Shown: in pieces, positions 54,730-64,000 of the stretch
How positions within the stretch are numbered: the stretch's first letter is position 1
Layout of the letters: each line of letters begins with the position of its first letter
Assembly (NCBI GenBank): GCA_963800335.1
Contig: CAWDAN010000007.1
Span: forward strand, 558,001 to 622,000
DNA: 64,000 nucleotides
Direction: 5' to 3'
Origin: Flavisphingopyxis sp963800335
GTDB lineage: Bacteria; Pseudomonadota; Alphaproteobacteria; Sphingomonadales; Sphingomonadaceae
Position numbers and translations under genes: made by a program
The notes under the pieces: model-generated
What the model was told of the DNA's origin: nothing
Database searches by the model: none
Seen by the model: the letters and a program-made list of their open reading frames with translations, nothing else

Positions 54730-55268
54730 GGATCATCTCGGGGGACTGGCGCGGGCGCGCGATCGTCGCGCCCAAAGGCGACACTACGCGCCCCAGCGCC
54801 GACCGCACACGCGAAACATTGTTCTCGATGCTGGTCAGTCGGCTCGGCAGCTTTGACGGCCTTGCGGTCGCCGACCTGTTCGCCGGATCGGGTGCGCTCG
54901 GGCTCGAGGCGCTGTCGCGCGGCGCCGCCTCGTGCCAGTTTGTCGAACAGGACCGCGACGCGCTCGCCGCGCTCGACCGCAACATTATCAAGCTGGGCGC
55001 GGGTCCCCGTTCGCGCGTCGTGCGCCAGTCGGTCCTCGCGCTGCCAGCCCAACCGCAACCGCTCGACCTCGTGATGATGGACCCGCCTTATACGACCGGT
55101 GCAGGCGCCGTCGCGCTTGACCGATTGGCGCGCTTCGGCTGGTTCGGCCCGGCGAGCTGGATCGCGATCGAGACCGCGCGCAGCGAAACGGTCGATGTGG
55201 CCGGTTTCGCGATCGATGCCGTCCGCGACGTCGGCCGCGCCCGGTTGCACCTGCTGCGTACCGCCTGA
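54726..55268 (+). CDS. rsmD: 16S rRNA (guanine966-N2)-methyltransferase RsmD
   Basis: 180 residues. MRIISGDWRGRAIVAPKGDT and TRPSADRTRETLFSML form the standard N terminus; VADLFAGSGALGLEALSRGA is the SAM-binding motif and VMMDPPYTTG the catalytic (D/N)PPY. It methylates G966 of 16S rRNA. Coupled to rluB, pairing two rRNA-modifying enzymes. Frame intact. Confidence 0.94.
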   Translation: MRIISGDWRGRAIVAPKGDTTRPSADRTRETLFSMLVSRLGSFDGLAVADLFAGSGALGLEALSRGAASCQFVEQDRDALAALDRNIIKLGAGPRSRVVRQSVLALPAQPQPLDLVMMDPPYTTGAGAVALDRLARFGWFGPASWIAIETARSETVDVAGFAIDAVRDVGRARLHLLRTA

Positions 55269-55282
55269 CCCGCCACCCAACG

Positions 55283-55330
55283 CAAACGACAACGCGACCG
55301 GAAACCCTGGTCTCCGATCGCGTCGTTTAA
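55283..55330. terminator. Possible bidirectional terminator hairpin
   Basis: AAACGAC-AA-CGCGA pairs imperfectly with TCGCGTCGTTT across a ~24-base loop region between the convergent rsmD and the 179-residue protein gene. There is no long T tract on either side. Confidence 0.4.
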
Positions 55331-55357
55331 TCGTCGCTGGCGACGGGGTGGCTGGCC

Positions 55358-55897
55358 TTATTTGGCCGGCTTGTACCCGCGCGGCGCTTCGTTCTTTTGC
55401 ATGCAGTTGTCGGTCACCGACGCGCTGCAATACGGGAGCGGCGTCGCCGGCGCGGGCGCGGTGGTCGACGTCATCGGTCCGGCCATCGCATGGCCTTCGC
55501 TGCTCGCCGGATTACCCGCGGGCGTCGTACCCGTTTCGCCGGGATGCTCGACGCGCTTGCCGGTATTGGCGGCATTCGCCTTGTACTGCGCCATGATCTG
55601 GCCCCACACTGCGGCACGCTGGGCGTCGGGCATTGCCGCGACCTTCATCCGCTGGTCGTTGGTCAGCACCCAATAGGCATTCTGCTGGTCGGGCTGGAGC
55701 GTCCAGTAATAAACACGGTAATCGTTGGGCCAGCCATCAAACGACGTTTGCCGATCGACCGGCCAGGCATCGTACATCGCCTGTTGTTCGGGGGTCATCG
55801 CCACAGTTTCGTCCTGCATGTCCATATTGCTCATGTCCTGAGCGATAAGGGCTGCGGGGGCACACGCCATGGCAGCGGCTATCATTAGGTGTTTCAT
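55358..55897 (-). CDS. Periplasmic hypothetical protein with Met-rich N terminus
   Basis: 179 residues with a signal peptide (MKHLMIAAAMACAPAALIAQ). The mature N terminus DMSNMDMQDETVAMTPEQQA is methionine- and acid-rich, and the middle has aromatic repeats (AWPVDRQTSFDGWPNDYRVY, YWTLQPDQQNAYWVLTNDQR). The end has two cysteines (YCSASVTDNCMQ). I do not recognise an assigned function. It is followed on the same strand, upstream, by a cupredoxin gene, so a copper link is possible but unproven. Confidence 0.75.
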   Translation of the reverse strand: MKHLMIAAAMACAPAALIAQDMSNMDMQDETVAMTPEQQAMYDAWPVDRQTSFDGWPNDYRVYYWTLQPDQQNAYWVLTNDQRMKVAAMPDAQRAAVWGQIMAQYKANAANTGKRVEHPGETGTTPAGNPASSEGHAMAGPMTSTTAPAPATPLPYCSASVTDNCMQKNEAPRGYKPAK

Positions 55898-55998
55898 CGA
55901 ATTTCTCCTTGCCGATTTGTTACCCAGCCCCAACGAACAACGCCCTTCGGCGGTTCCGTGTGCGCGATGAGCCGACAAGGGGCCGCGACGAAGCCCGC

Positions 55999-56391
55999 CT
56001 ATTCTACGACGATCGCGCCCGTCATCCCGAACGAGGCGTGGAGGAAGTGCGAACATTTGAGCAGGTAGCGGCCCGGCTGGTCGATCGTCAGCGCGATACT
56101 CACGCTGGCATGGCCGGGCACTTCGACCGTGCCCTTGCGGATCTTGGCGGCGTCGGCGGGATCGACATGCGCCGCGCGAAAAAAGTCGCGGGCCGCAAAA
56201 TTATGCCCTCCGCGGGCGCTGTTGATCAACGTCAGCGTCACCTTCCGGTGCACCGGCACGCGGACCGGCTCGGGAGAAAAGGCGAAATTCGCCAGCGTCA
56301 CGGCGACATCGGCTGGCTGCTGGGCGTTGGCTGGAAGCACCGCCAGCGCGACCCCCGCGGCGGCGGCGAGCGAAAAAGCGGTCCGGTTCAT
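55999..56391 (-). CDS. Secreted cupredoxin-domain protein
   Basis: 130 residues from ATG 56391 with a signal peptide (MNRTAFSLAAAAGVALAVLP, AxA site at ANA-QQ). The cupredoxin fold is indicated by VAVTLANFAFSPEPVRVPVH, GGHNFAARDFF (His ligand) and the C-terminal LLKCSHFLHASFGMTGAIVV, giving Cys, His and Met copper ligands as C-x4-H-x4-M. It probably binds a single copper for electron transfer or trafficking. Convergent spacing and partner unknown. Confidence 0.85.
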   Translation of the reverse strand: MNRTAFSLAAAAGVALAVLPANAQQPADVAVTLANFAFSPEPVRVPVHRKVTLTLINSARGGHNFAARDFFRAAHVDPADAAKIRKGTVEVPGHASVSIALTIDQPGRYLLKCSHFLHASFGMTGAIVVE

Positions 56392-56489
56392 GATGCGTCT
56401 CCTCATGCCCCTCGATTGCCCCTGCAAATGACAATATACCTCGCCGGCGAAGGTTGCCAGCGGGCTTTGCGTTCCCTACCTGTTCGCTC

Positions 56490-58894
56490 GTGAACACGCC
56501 CGCCAACATGCCCGCCGACCCGCCCTATCTCGCCGCGCTCAACGCGCCGCAACGCGAGGCGGTGACGACGACCGAGGGCCCCGTCCTCGTCCTCGCCGGC
56601 GCTGGCACGGGCAAGACCGCCGCGCTCACCGCGCGGCTGGCGCATATCCTGTTCAGCCGCCTCGCCTGGCCGAGCGAGATCCTCTCGGTCACCTTCACCA
56701 ACAAGGCCGCGCGCGAAATGCGCGAACGCGTCGGCCGGATGGTCGGCGACGCGGTCGAAGGCATGCCGTGGCTCGGCACCTTCCACTCGATCGGCGCCAA
56801 GATGCTGCGCCGCCATGCCGAGCTCGTCGGGCTGCAGTCGAACTTCACGATCATCGACACCGACGACCAGCTGCGCCTGCTGAAGCAGCTCATCGCCGCC
56901 GAGGAAATCGACGAGAAACGCTATCCCGCGCGCCTCCTCGCCGGCCTCATCGACCGCTGGAAAAACGCGGGGCTGACTCCGCCGAACTCGGCGCGGGCGA
57001 CAGCGAAGCGCTACGCCGACGGCAAGGGCCAGCAGCTCTACGCCGCCTACCAGGCGCGCCTCAAAACGATCAACGCGTGCGACTTCGGCGACCTGCTGCT
57101 CCACCCGCTCGTCATTTTGAAGACCCACCGCGAGGTGCTCGAATCCTACCAGGCGAAGTTCAAGTACATCCTCGTCGACGAGTATCAGGACACCAACTCG
57201 GTCCAGTATCTCTGGCTGCGCCTGCTCGCGCAGAAACACCGCAACATCGCCTGCGTCGGCGACGACGACCAGTCGATCTATTCGTGGCGCGGCGCGCAGG
57301 TCGAGAATATCCTGCGCTTCGAACGCGACTTTCCCGGCGCCGACGATCGTCAAGCTCGAACAGAATTACCGCTCCACCCCGCACATCCTCGGCGCCGCCT
57401 CGGGCGTCATCGCGCACAATGGCGGCCGCCTCGGCAAGACGTTGTGGACCGAGCTCGACGCGGGCGAGAAGGTCCGCGTCATGGGCGTCTGGGACGGGCC
57501 CGAGGAAGCGCGCCGCGTCGGCGAGCTGATCGAGGACTTGCAACGCGGCACGAAAGGCAACGCGCCCGTCAGCCTCGACACCGTCGCGATCCTCGTGCGC
57601 GCACAGTTCCAGACGCGCGAGTTCGAGGACCGCTTCATCCAGATCGGCCTGCCCTATCGCATCGTCGGCGGCTTCCGCTTCTACGAACGCGCCGAGATCC
57701 GCGACGCGATCGCGTACCTGCGGCTGATCAACCAGCCCGCCGACGACCTCGCCTTCGACCGCATCGTCAACACGCCCAAGCGCGGCCTCGGCGACAAGGC
57801 GGTCGGGCGCATCCACGCCTACGCGCGCGCCGAGAACATCTCGCTGCTCCACGCCGCCGCGCGCCTGCTCGACAGCGACGAGCTGACGCCTCAGGCGCGC
57901 AAATCGCTCGGCCGCTTCGTCGCCGACGTCGCCCGCTGGCGCGACCGCACCAACGACTTGAGCCACGCCGAACTCACCCGCCTCGTCCTCGACGAGAGCG
58001 GCTATACCGCGATGCTGCAGGCCGACCGCACCGCCGAAGCCGCGGGCCGGCTCGAAAACCTCTCCGAACTCGCCCGCGCGATGGAGGAGTATGAGACGCT
58101 CGAGGCATTCCTCGAACACGTCAGCCTCGTCATGGACAACGACGCGCGCGACGACGCGGCCAAGGTCACGATCATGACGATCCACGCCGCCAAGGGGCTC
58201 GAATACCACCACGTCTTCCTCGTCGGCTGGGAAGAGGGCGTCTTCCCCTCGCAACGCGCGCTCGACGAAGGCGGCAACGCCAGCCTCGAGGAGGAACGCC
58301 GCCTCGCCTATGTCGCGATCACGCGCGCGCGGCGAGCAATGCACCATCCTCCACGCCGCCAACCGCCGCATCTACGGCCAGTGGACCAGCAGCATCCCCA
58401 GCCGCTTCGTCGGCGAACTTCCCGCCGACCATATCGAGGAGGAATCGACGATGGGCGGCGGCCAGTCGATGTGGCGCGCCAACTGGAGCGCCACCGGCGA
58501 TCCCTTCGCGCATGTCGGCTCCGGCGCCGGCCGAGGCCCCGGCTGGCAACGCGCGACCGGCAGCGCGGTCGCGGAGAGCGGAGGTTCCGGACGCAACGCC
58601 CTCTTCACCCCCGGCCTCACCTCGGCCGCAGACCGCCGCCCCGGCCGCCCCGACCGCGCCCGCACCAGCGGCCTCTACGCGCCGAAGGAAAACCGCGGCA
58701 GCGCCGTCAGCCTCGGCAACAAGGGCCGCAGCGACGTAGCGCTGGGCCAACGCGTCTTCCACGAGAAATTCGGCTACGGCGCGATCGTCGAGATCGAAGG
58801 CAACAAGCTCGAAATCGACTTCGAACATGCCGGGCGGAAGAGGGTGATGGATAGTTTCGTGAAGGTTGGAAAACTGAACCACAAAGACGACTAG
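56490..58894 (+). CDS. uvrD: UvrD/PcrA-type DNA helicase (two extra bases)
   Basis: 800 residues after removing one C in GGCG[C]CGACGATC (57.34 kb) and one base in CGCGCG[G]CGAGC (58.33 kb). Walker A is LVLAGAGTGKTAAL; then SVTFTNKAAREM, YILVDEYQDTNSVQYLWLRL, GDDDQSIYSWRGAQVENILR, TIHAAKGLEYHHVFLVGWEE and YVAITRARE. The C-terminal RNA-polymerase-interacting module LGQRVFHEKFGYGAIVEIEG points to the PcrA/UvrD group. GTG 56490 or ATG 56508 may be the start. It unwinds DNA in excision and mismatch repair. Confidence 0.92.
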
Positions 58895-58957
58895 CTAAAT
58901 GCTTCCAATGCGTTAGTCTCCGAACCATTCGGTTAAATGTCGATGGGGGAATGGGGT

Positions 58958-61513
58958 ATGAAATTGCTCACAAGTACGTTATCGTTAGCGTTGTTGGCGC
59001 CCATCCCATTGCTTGCGGTGCAAGAAATCTGCACACCCTCCTGACCTTCCCCCACAAGAGACGGCCCAAGATCCTGCCGATGAGCTCGCTGCAGCAGCGG
59101 ACCTTTTAGATGAAATGTCGGAGATGGACGATGCTATCGGGGCCGCTTCCGACGAGGATCTGTCGAGCGACCCACTCAAGTTAACCGATGAAGCTATCCG
59201 AGAAGCGGCTAAGGAAAAGCTTTCCTACAGAAGCTATCCAGCGCCACGTCTTCAGGACTGGGAAACCGCACTACGAAAGGCTGTCGGGAAAAAATCTCTC
59301 GGCGCGGCATCACGCGATTTGGCGAAACCGTTCGACCTTCCGGTGGGGCAAATGAAAACGCTTTCACGCCTCTGGCTGACCGCCGACATCAATCAATATC
59401 GGTTTTCCAAAGCGCCCGATAAAGTCGCCCAGCTTCGGGGTGAGTTTCTCAAGCTAGTCCGGGCCTCCAACCATCATCCTCTGGTCATCGAAGCTGCGGC
59501 AGACAGCATCAACAAGCTTACTGATAGTTGGATGGGCGACTGCGGTGTTGCCGATTACGAAGCGCTGTGGACAGGCTCCCGCACTCCGACCGCTGATGCA
59601 TGGAGGATCGCAAATGTCGTGGCGTGCGGAGACCTCTATCTTCGAGTTGCTCAATCGTTCCCAAGCCTTGCCACTCCTGCTGTTTTTCGAATGGTTGACT
59701 ATGGTTCGATCGAAGGGAGCGCTATCCTGCCTGCTTATCAATGGCTGATCGGTGAAGCCAAGGCCGGACGGCTTGGCGCCGAAGCGAAAGACCCAATTTT
59801 GAGCCGGCTTTACCGAGCCTATGCGAACGAATTGTTCGATCGCGGCCTGACCGATCAAGCGACATTATGATGGAAGCCTGCCGCCCGAGAGCCGCACGGC
59901 AGCGATAGCCGGAAAGCTCGACAAGCTGACAATTCAACATGTTCGACGCACTTTGGGAACTGGAAGCAAAAGGCGACAACGGCGATCTGGCGCTCAATAT
60001 GGCAGCGTCTTATTATCTGCTAGGTAGTCGCAATGAGGCGCGACAAATTCTGGCCGACCTGCCCGGGTCTTGCAGAGGCCAAACGAAATTTCGCTTGCAC
60101 ATGGGAATCGGTTCGGCCGAGCCAATTGAGGATTGCGGCACGGAGTTCTCGCTACCGCTGGAATCGCTCGTCCTCGATCATCTGGTGCATGCTCCTTACA
60201 GCGATCCATATCCAATCGCGGAATACCTCATCGCAGTTGGTCGCCATGGCTCACCTTCGGGACCCTCTGGTCGATCTGCGGTGCGAACTGTTCGTCGATG
60301 AATACGCACCAATCTGCAAAGAATCCCGGGAAGCGATGTTATCCGAGCTTCAATACCGCCAGACATCGGCGCAAAACTTTGATGATGCGTTTCTATCCAC
60401 GCTCGACGCTCTGGCCCGACCTGGGTGGGCCGAGGCACGCGCCTCAACCCGCGACGATATCGCTGCGATCGCCAAGCTTGCCACTGCGTCGGGTGCATCG
60501 GTGTCATTCGCCGATCGTGATGCGATCGAACCCGATCCGCCCGCATTCGCCCGCCATCCGCTACCTGAGCGTTTCCGCAGGGCTGTCGTCACGGATGCCC
60601 CCAATGGCCGGCAGCATTCGCCGCCCTGCCTCAAGGATTCGATGCAGTACGATGGGAAGCAATGGACAAACGCGCGGTCGCGATTTCACTGTCGTCCTAT
60701 TACGACCCGACGGGAGAAATCAGCCGCGGCGGCTACTGGGTCCATATGTCGGACGATAGCGGCCATAGCTGGCAATCGCCACTCTATATGGGCTTGGCCG
60801 AGCATTTCCCATACGTCGTCAAATCCACCTCGCTCATGAATATGCTCGATGGCGATGCGCTTCACGTCGAGGTCGCGATCGCACAGATCGACACGCGCAG
60901 CATCACTTACCCACCCGTCGGACTACGGACATCGCGGAATGAAGATAATTTCTACCTCGACCTGCCGATTGCCGACCTACGTCGCGACAGCGATGGCGAC
61001 GGGATGTCCGATGTAGCCGAACGCCACCTCCTGCTCGATCGGATTGGCACGGCCGCGACGCCGTATGTCGTGGGATCCGACAGCCAAAACTGCACCACGC
61101 CCTCCAGCGACAAGATCCTCCTCCAGGCGTTGGTCTTGAAAGAGCTCCTCGGAGTTGAAAGCCGTGCCCTCATCGAACCGGTTGACCGAGCCGAGGGTCT
61201 GGAAAACGCAATGGGCCAGTGGCGTCGGAACGATGGCGCAACGCGCGGGCCGATCTTCCTGCATGGCGATCCGGGCGACTTCGCCTGCCTGCGCCCGGAC
61301 ACGCCGATGATCGTTTATTCCGACGCCGATATAGTCGATCTGCAACGCCATTCTCCCGATTTCCGGACGATCGAACTGCCGAGTGTCGTTATGAACCGGG
61401 CGCGTGACCGCGGCTTCGTCGTCTGGTCGGCCGGTTGGACCGGTGGCACCTATCGCCTTATGCGCAAGGGCGAAACATGGACCATTGAAGCGATCAGCGA
61501 ATGGATCACCTAG
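58958..61513 (+). CDS. Large secreted protein of unknown function with Asp-box and calcium loop (frame broken by indels)
   Basis: About 850 codons. ATG 58958, after GGGGGAATGGGG, gives a signal peptide MKLLTSTLSLALLAPIPLLA. An acidic linker (DLLDEMSEMDDAIGAASDED) and a helical region (LRKAVGKKSLGAASRDLAKP; ASYYLLGSRNEARQILADLP is TPR-like) follow. Near residue ~597 is SDDSGHSW, an Asp-box as in beta-propellers, and near ~676 DSDGDGMSD, a calcium loop. The C terminus ends YRLMRKGETWTIEAISEWIT. At least five frame changes occur between 59.0 and 60.7 kb. The DNA is visibly A/T-richer than its neighbours, hinting at transfer. I do not recognise the family. Confidence 0.7.
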
Positions 61514-61553
61514 GGCCGGTGGGTACCCCACTCAAAACACGTACGCGCACCCG

Positions 61554-62273
61554 TCAGGCCCCGCCGGCGCGCCGCGCGCCGCCGAAGTCGAACCCGTCGA
61601 GCTGCCAGTCGCCATCGATCCGCATTGCCGTACCGTCGAGGTCGAGCGCGGCGGGGATGTCGTTGCCGCCCGTCACCGTCATCACCAGCCGCCCGCTCGC
61701 CGCGTCGTAATCGTATGTCCCCCAGTAATCGACATAGCTTTCGAACGGGTTGAAGGTGACGCCGAAGCCGCCATAGACGTCGAGCTTGAACTCGCCGATG
61801 CGCTTGCGCTCGCACCGCGCGATCGATTTTTGCGAGGCCTTGAGGTCGATCGTCGCGACCGCCGGATCGGCCACCGTCACCGCACGGTCGATGGCCTCGC
61901 CGCCCGCTTCTACCGAAACGGTGAATTTGCTCCCCGGCGCCGCGTCGTCGGCGATCGTCACCTGCCTGCCATCGCCCGACATCCGCGCGAGCGTTGCATC
62001 CGACACCGCCCAGTTGCGCAGGCACGCATCGGGGACCGGCTCGTCGCCACTCCACGGCGTGCCGTGGCGCACCGCCAGACCCAGCGTCGTGCCGGGCACC
62101 GCGCGCTTCTCCTCGACGCGGATGAAGCGGGTCTCTTGGGGTTCGACCAGGCATTCGACCATCAGCGCCGGATCGCCGCGCGCCATCGCGCTCTGCCCCG
62201 CACCGATGCCCTGCCCGCTCGCGCAGCCGCCCAGCATCATCGCCGTCAACGCCATCAAACCCCTGCTCGTCAT
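61554..62273 (-). CDS. Hypothetical lipoprotein
   Basis: 239 residues from ATG 62273 with a lipobox (MMLGGC) after a short hydrophobic stretch. The mature part has Ig-like repeats (VTIADDAAPGSKFTVSVEAG, AVTVADPAVATIDL) and ends in a beta-rich module (DVYGGFGVTFNPFESYVDYW, DYDAASGRLVMTVTGGNDIP). The C-terminal module resembles domains found in uncharacterised Sphingomonadales lipoproteins. No function can be assigned. It is converging with the large secreted protein gene. Confidence 0.72.
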   Translation of the reverse strand: MTSRGLMALTAMMLGGCASGQGIGAGQSAMARGDPALMVECLVEPQETRFIRVEEKRAVPGTTLGLAVRHGTPWSGDEPVPDACLRNWAVSDATLARMSGDGRQVTIADDAAPGSKFTVSVEAGGEAIDRAVTVADPAVATIDLKASQKSIARCERKRIGEFKLDVYGGFGVTFNPFESYVDYWGTYDYDAASGRLVMTVTGGNDIPAALDLDGTAMRIDGDWQLDGFDFGGARRAGGA

Positions 62274-62304
62274 CCTGCTTTCCCCCCGTCCCTCTGGCAC
62301 GCGC

Positions 62305-62979
62305 TCACGACGTCAGCGTCGTTTCACAGCCCAGCAATCGCCATGCGCCATTTTCGCGCGCCAGCACGCACGACGCGTCGCGCGCCTGCGAATTGGAATA
62401 GCCGTAGCTGATATCGACCATCGCATAATCGCCGCGGTCGACCCTGACCGGCCGCGCAAACACCAGCCATTGGTGCGCCTCGCCTTCGGGCGCGGGGACG
62501 AACGTCACGCCCGCTGCGCTCCAGTCGCAGGCGATGCGATAGGCGGGCCGCGCCCGGCCGTTGGCGGTCACCGCCTCGCCGATCAGGAAGTCGGGAAAGT
62601 CCTCGACCGCGCGCAACCGGTCGGCTTCGGTGATGATCCACTGGTCATAGCTGGTGATACTGCGCGGATCCCAGCCGTTCAGCTTTTCGGCATAGGCCAT
62701 CCAGCGCTCGGCGCGCGAAGGCAGCGCGGAGATATCTCGGCGCGGCGCCGGCAGCCGCACGACACCGGGCTCGGCTGGCCGGGCGATTTCGCCCCGGGCG
62801 ATCGCCGCGAAGATGGCGCAGTCGTCGCGCGATGCGATCTCGCGCCCGCTGTCGCTGTCGCTGTCTGCGACCTGCGCAAGGGCGGCGCCCGCCGTCGGCT
62901 CCCGCTCGGCAGCCTGTGTCGGAACGGCCGATCCCATAGCCGCCAGCGCAGCCAGCCCCGCTATCGCCTTGGCTATCAT
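62305..62979 (-). CDS. Hypothetical periplasmic protein
   Basis: 224 residues with a signal peptide (MIAKAIAGLAALAAMGSAVP, cleaved near TQAAE). The mature part starts with an acidic Asp/Ser run (VADSDSDSGREIASRDDCAI) and has paired cysteines. The C-terminal half (YAMVDISYGYSNSQARDASC) looks like a small alpha/beta domain. I do not recognise it. It lies 31 bases upstream of the lipoprotein gene on the same strand and may be co-transcribed. Confidence 0.7.
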   Translation of the reverse strand: MIAKAIAGLAALAAMGSAVPTQAAEREPTAGAALAQVADSDSDSGREIASRDDCAIFAAIARGEIARPAEPGVVRLPAPRRDISALPSRAERWMAYAEKLNGWDPRSITSYDQWIITEADRLRAVEDFPDFLIGEAVTANGRARPAYRIACDWSAAGVTFVPAPEGEAHQWLVFARPVRVDRGDYAMVDISYGYSNSQARDASCVLARENGAWRLLGCETTLTS

Positions 62980-63219
62980 ACGACTTTTGTCCCCTGCCGA
63001 CGGTCTCGTGACATATTCGATAACCCGCGCCTTCCCGAACCGACAAATGATTTTTTGGCCAGCCCCACGACAGGGTCGCCAGATCGGTCGTGCGCTCTGA
63101 TCGATTTTGCAACTCTCTCCGTGCGGTTATGTCGGTTTCCCTCGATCAACCAAAGCGCCTAGTCTCCTTGCCAACCGCAACAGGCCGCACCAGCGGTCGG
63201 CAATTAGGAGAGTTTCCCA

Positions 63220-64000
63220 ATGGATATGAAGACCGACGAACCGCTCGGCGGCTGCCCCGTCCCCCATAACCAGGCGCGCGCGCTGCTCGGCCGGACCAAC
63301 AAGGACTGGTGGCCCGAAATGCTGGCGACCGAGATCCTCAATCCCAACGGTCCGACCAATCCGATGGGCGAGGATTTCGATTACGCCGCCGCGTTCAAGG
63401 ACCTCGATTACCAGGGCCTCAAGGACGACCTCACCGCGCTGATGACCGACAGCCAGCCCTGGTGGCCCGCCGATTACGGCCATTACGGCCCGTTCTTCAT
63501 CCGCATGGCGTGGCACGCCGCGGGCACCTATCGCACCGCCGACGGCCGCGGCGGCGCCAATAGCGGGCAACAGCGTTTCGCCCCGCTCGACAGCTGGCCC
63601 GACAACGGCAACCTCGACAAGGCGCGCCGCCTGCTCTGGCCGATCAAGCAGAAATACGGGCAGAACATCAGTTGGGCCGACCTGTTCATCCTCGCCGGCA
63701 ATGTCGCGATCGAAAGCATGGGCGGACCGACCTTCGGCTTCGGCGGCGGCCGCGCCGACGTCTATGAGCCAGAGCGCGACATCTACTGGGGCTCCGAAGA
63801 CAAATGGGTCAACGAGGGCGTCCAGACGCGCATCGCGCCCGAACACGGCATGGAGGAACTCGAAGGCCCGCTCGCCGCGATCCAGATGGGCCTCATCTAC
63901 GTCAATCCCGAAGGTCCCGGCGGCAACCCGCACGACGACGCAGGCATGGCGCGCGACATCAAGGAAACCTTCGCGCGCATGGCGATGGACCACGAGGAAA
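63220..64000 (+). CDS. katG: Catalase-peroxidase KatG, N-terminal part (3' end outside window)
   Basis: The first 260 residues are visible. ATG 63220 follows TTAGGAGAG. The distal heme site FFIRMAWHAAGTYRTADGRG has Arg95, Trp98 and His99; GGANSGQQRFAPLDSWPDNG and SWADLFILAGNVAIESMGGP are conserved. The Tyr of the Met-Tyr-Trp crosslink is in MGLIYVNPEGPGGNPHD. It breaks down hydrogen peroxide. The 240 bases upstream hold no other gene and no clear OxyR site that I could assign. Confidence 0.96.
   Translation, partial: MDMKTDEPLGGCPVPHNQARALLGRTNKDWWPEMLATEILNPNGPTNPMGEDFDYAAAFKDLDYQGLKDDLTALMTDSQPWWPADYGHYGPFFIRMAWHAAGTYRTADGRGGANSGQQRFAPLDSWPDNGNLDKARRLLWPIKQKYGQNISWADLFILAGNVAIESMGGPTFGFGGGRADVYEPERDIYWGSEDKWVNEGVQTRIAPEHGMEELEGPLAAIQMGLIYVNPEGPGGNPHDDAGMARDIKETFARMAMDHEE

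Noticed and set aside
1..64000. CRISPR arrays, insertion sequences, prophage or integrase genes
   Set aside because: No regularly spaced repeats, transposase or phage motifs were seen on either strand.

Overview
This window comes from the chromosome of a high-GC alphaproteobacterium, most likely a Sphingomonadales (Sphingomonas-like) strain. The evidence is a GcrA cell-cycle regulator, the split b/b' ATP synthase operon, the run lapA-pyrF-GNAT-trpF-trpB-trpA-accD-folC, an autotransporter barrel and a FixLJ/FNR-controlled cbb3 oxidase. I see no prophage, insertion sequence, CRISPR array or replication origin.

Layout. 1-1.4 kb: C-terminal end of an autotransporter. 1.5-9.3 kb (minus strand): complete cbb3 oxidase structural and assembly operon ccoNOQPGHIS, with a perfect FNR box upstream. 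9.5-22 kb: a low-oxygen and stress block. It holds an Fe-S FNR regulator, a DUF2892 membrane protein, a tandem SpoIIAA-like protein, four universal stress proteins, a VIT-family membrane protein, a triple-BON protein, a small histidine kinase, the FixL heme sensor with FixJ, an L,D-transpeptidase and a sulfide:quinone-oxidoreductase-like flavoprotein. 22-31 kb: tRNA-Ser(CGA), hspQ, an ABC-2 permease, gcrA, a PspA-like protein, a membrane sulfatase, parE and a class-A beta-lactamase-like hydrolase with an operator-like inverted repeat. 31-37 kb (minus): GNAT, apaG, recO, uvrC and the ATP synthase Fo operon atpI-B-E-F'-F. 37-41 kb (minus): ydbH-ynbE-ydbL envelope set. 41-51.6 kb: radC, an EF-hand protein, purB, lapA, pyrF, a GNAT, trpF/B/A, accD, folC. 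51.6-58.9 kb: ampG, a receiver protein, rluB, rsmD, a cupredoxin and a UvrD/PcrA helicase. 59-64 kb: a large secreted protein of unknown function, two unknown envelope proteins and the start of katG.

How it works together. FixL keeps every heme-pocket residue I compared with Bradyrhizobium FixL and pairs with FixJ. The FNR homologue keeps its four cysteines, and the FNR box sits where it should activate ccoN. The universal stress, BON, VIT and SpoIIAA-like genes interleaved with these regulators probably form a microaerobic survival regulon; this is inference from context.

Sequence quality. Many conserved genes are interrupted by single-base indels: all of ccoN to ccoI, plus ampG, accD, atpB, atpF, uvrC, uvrD, folC, pyrF, trpB and others. 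Where I could place the indel against a conserved protein, it was nearly always one extra base. These are best read as assembly errors, so such genes are annotated as whole CDS spans with the break noted, not as pseudogenes.
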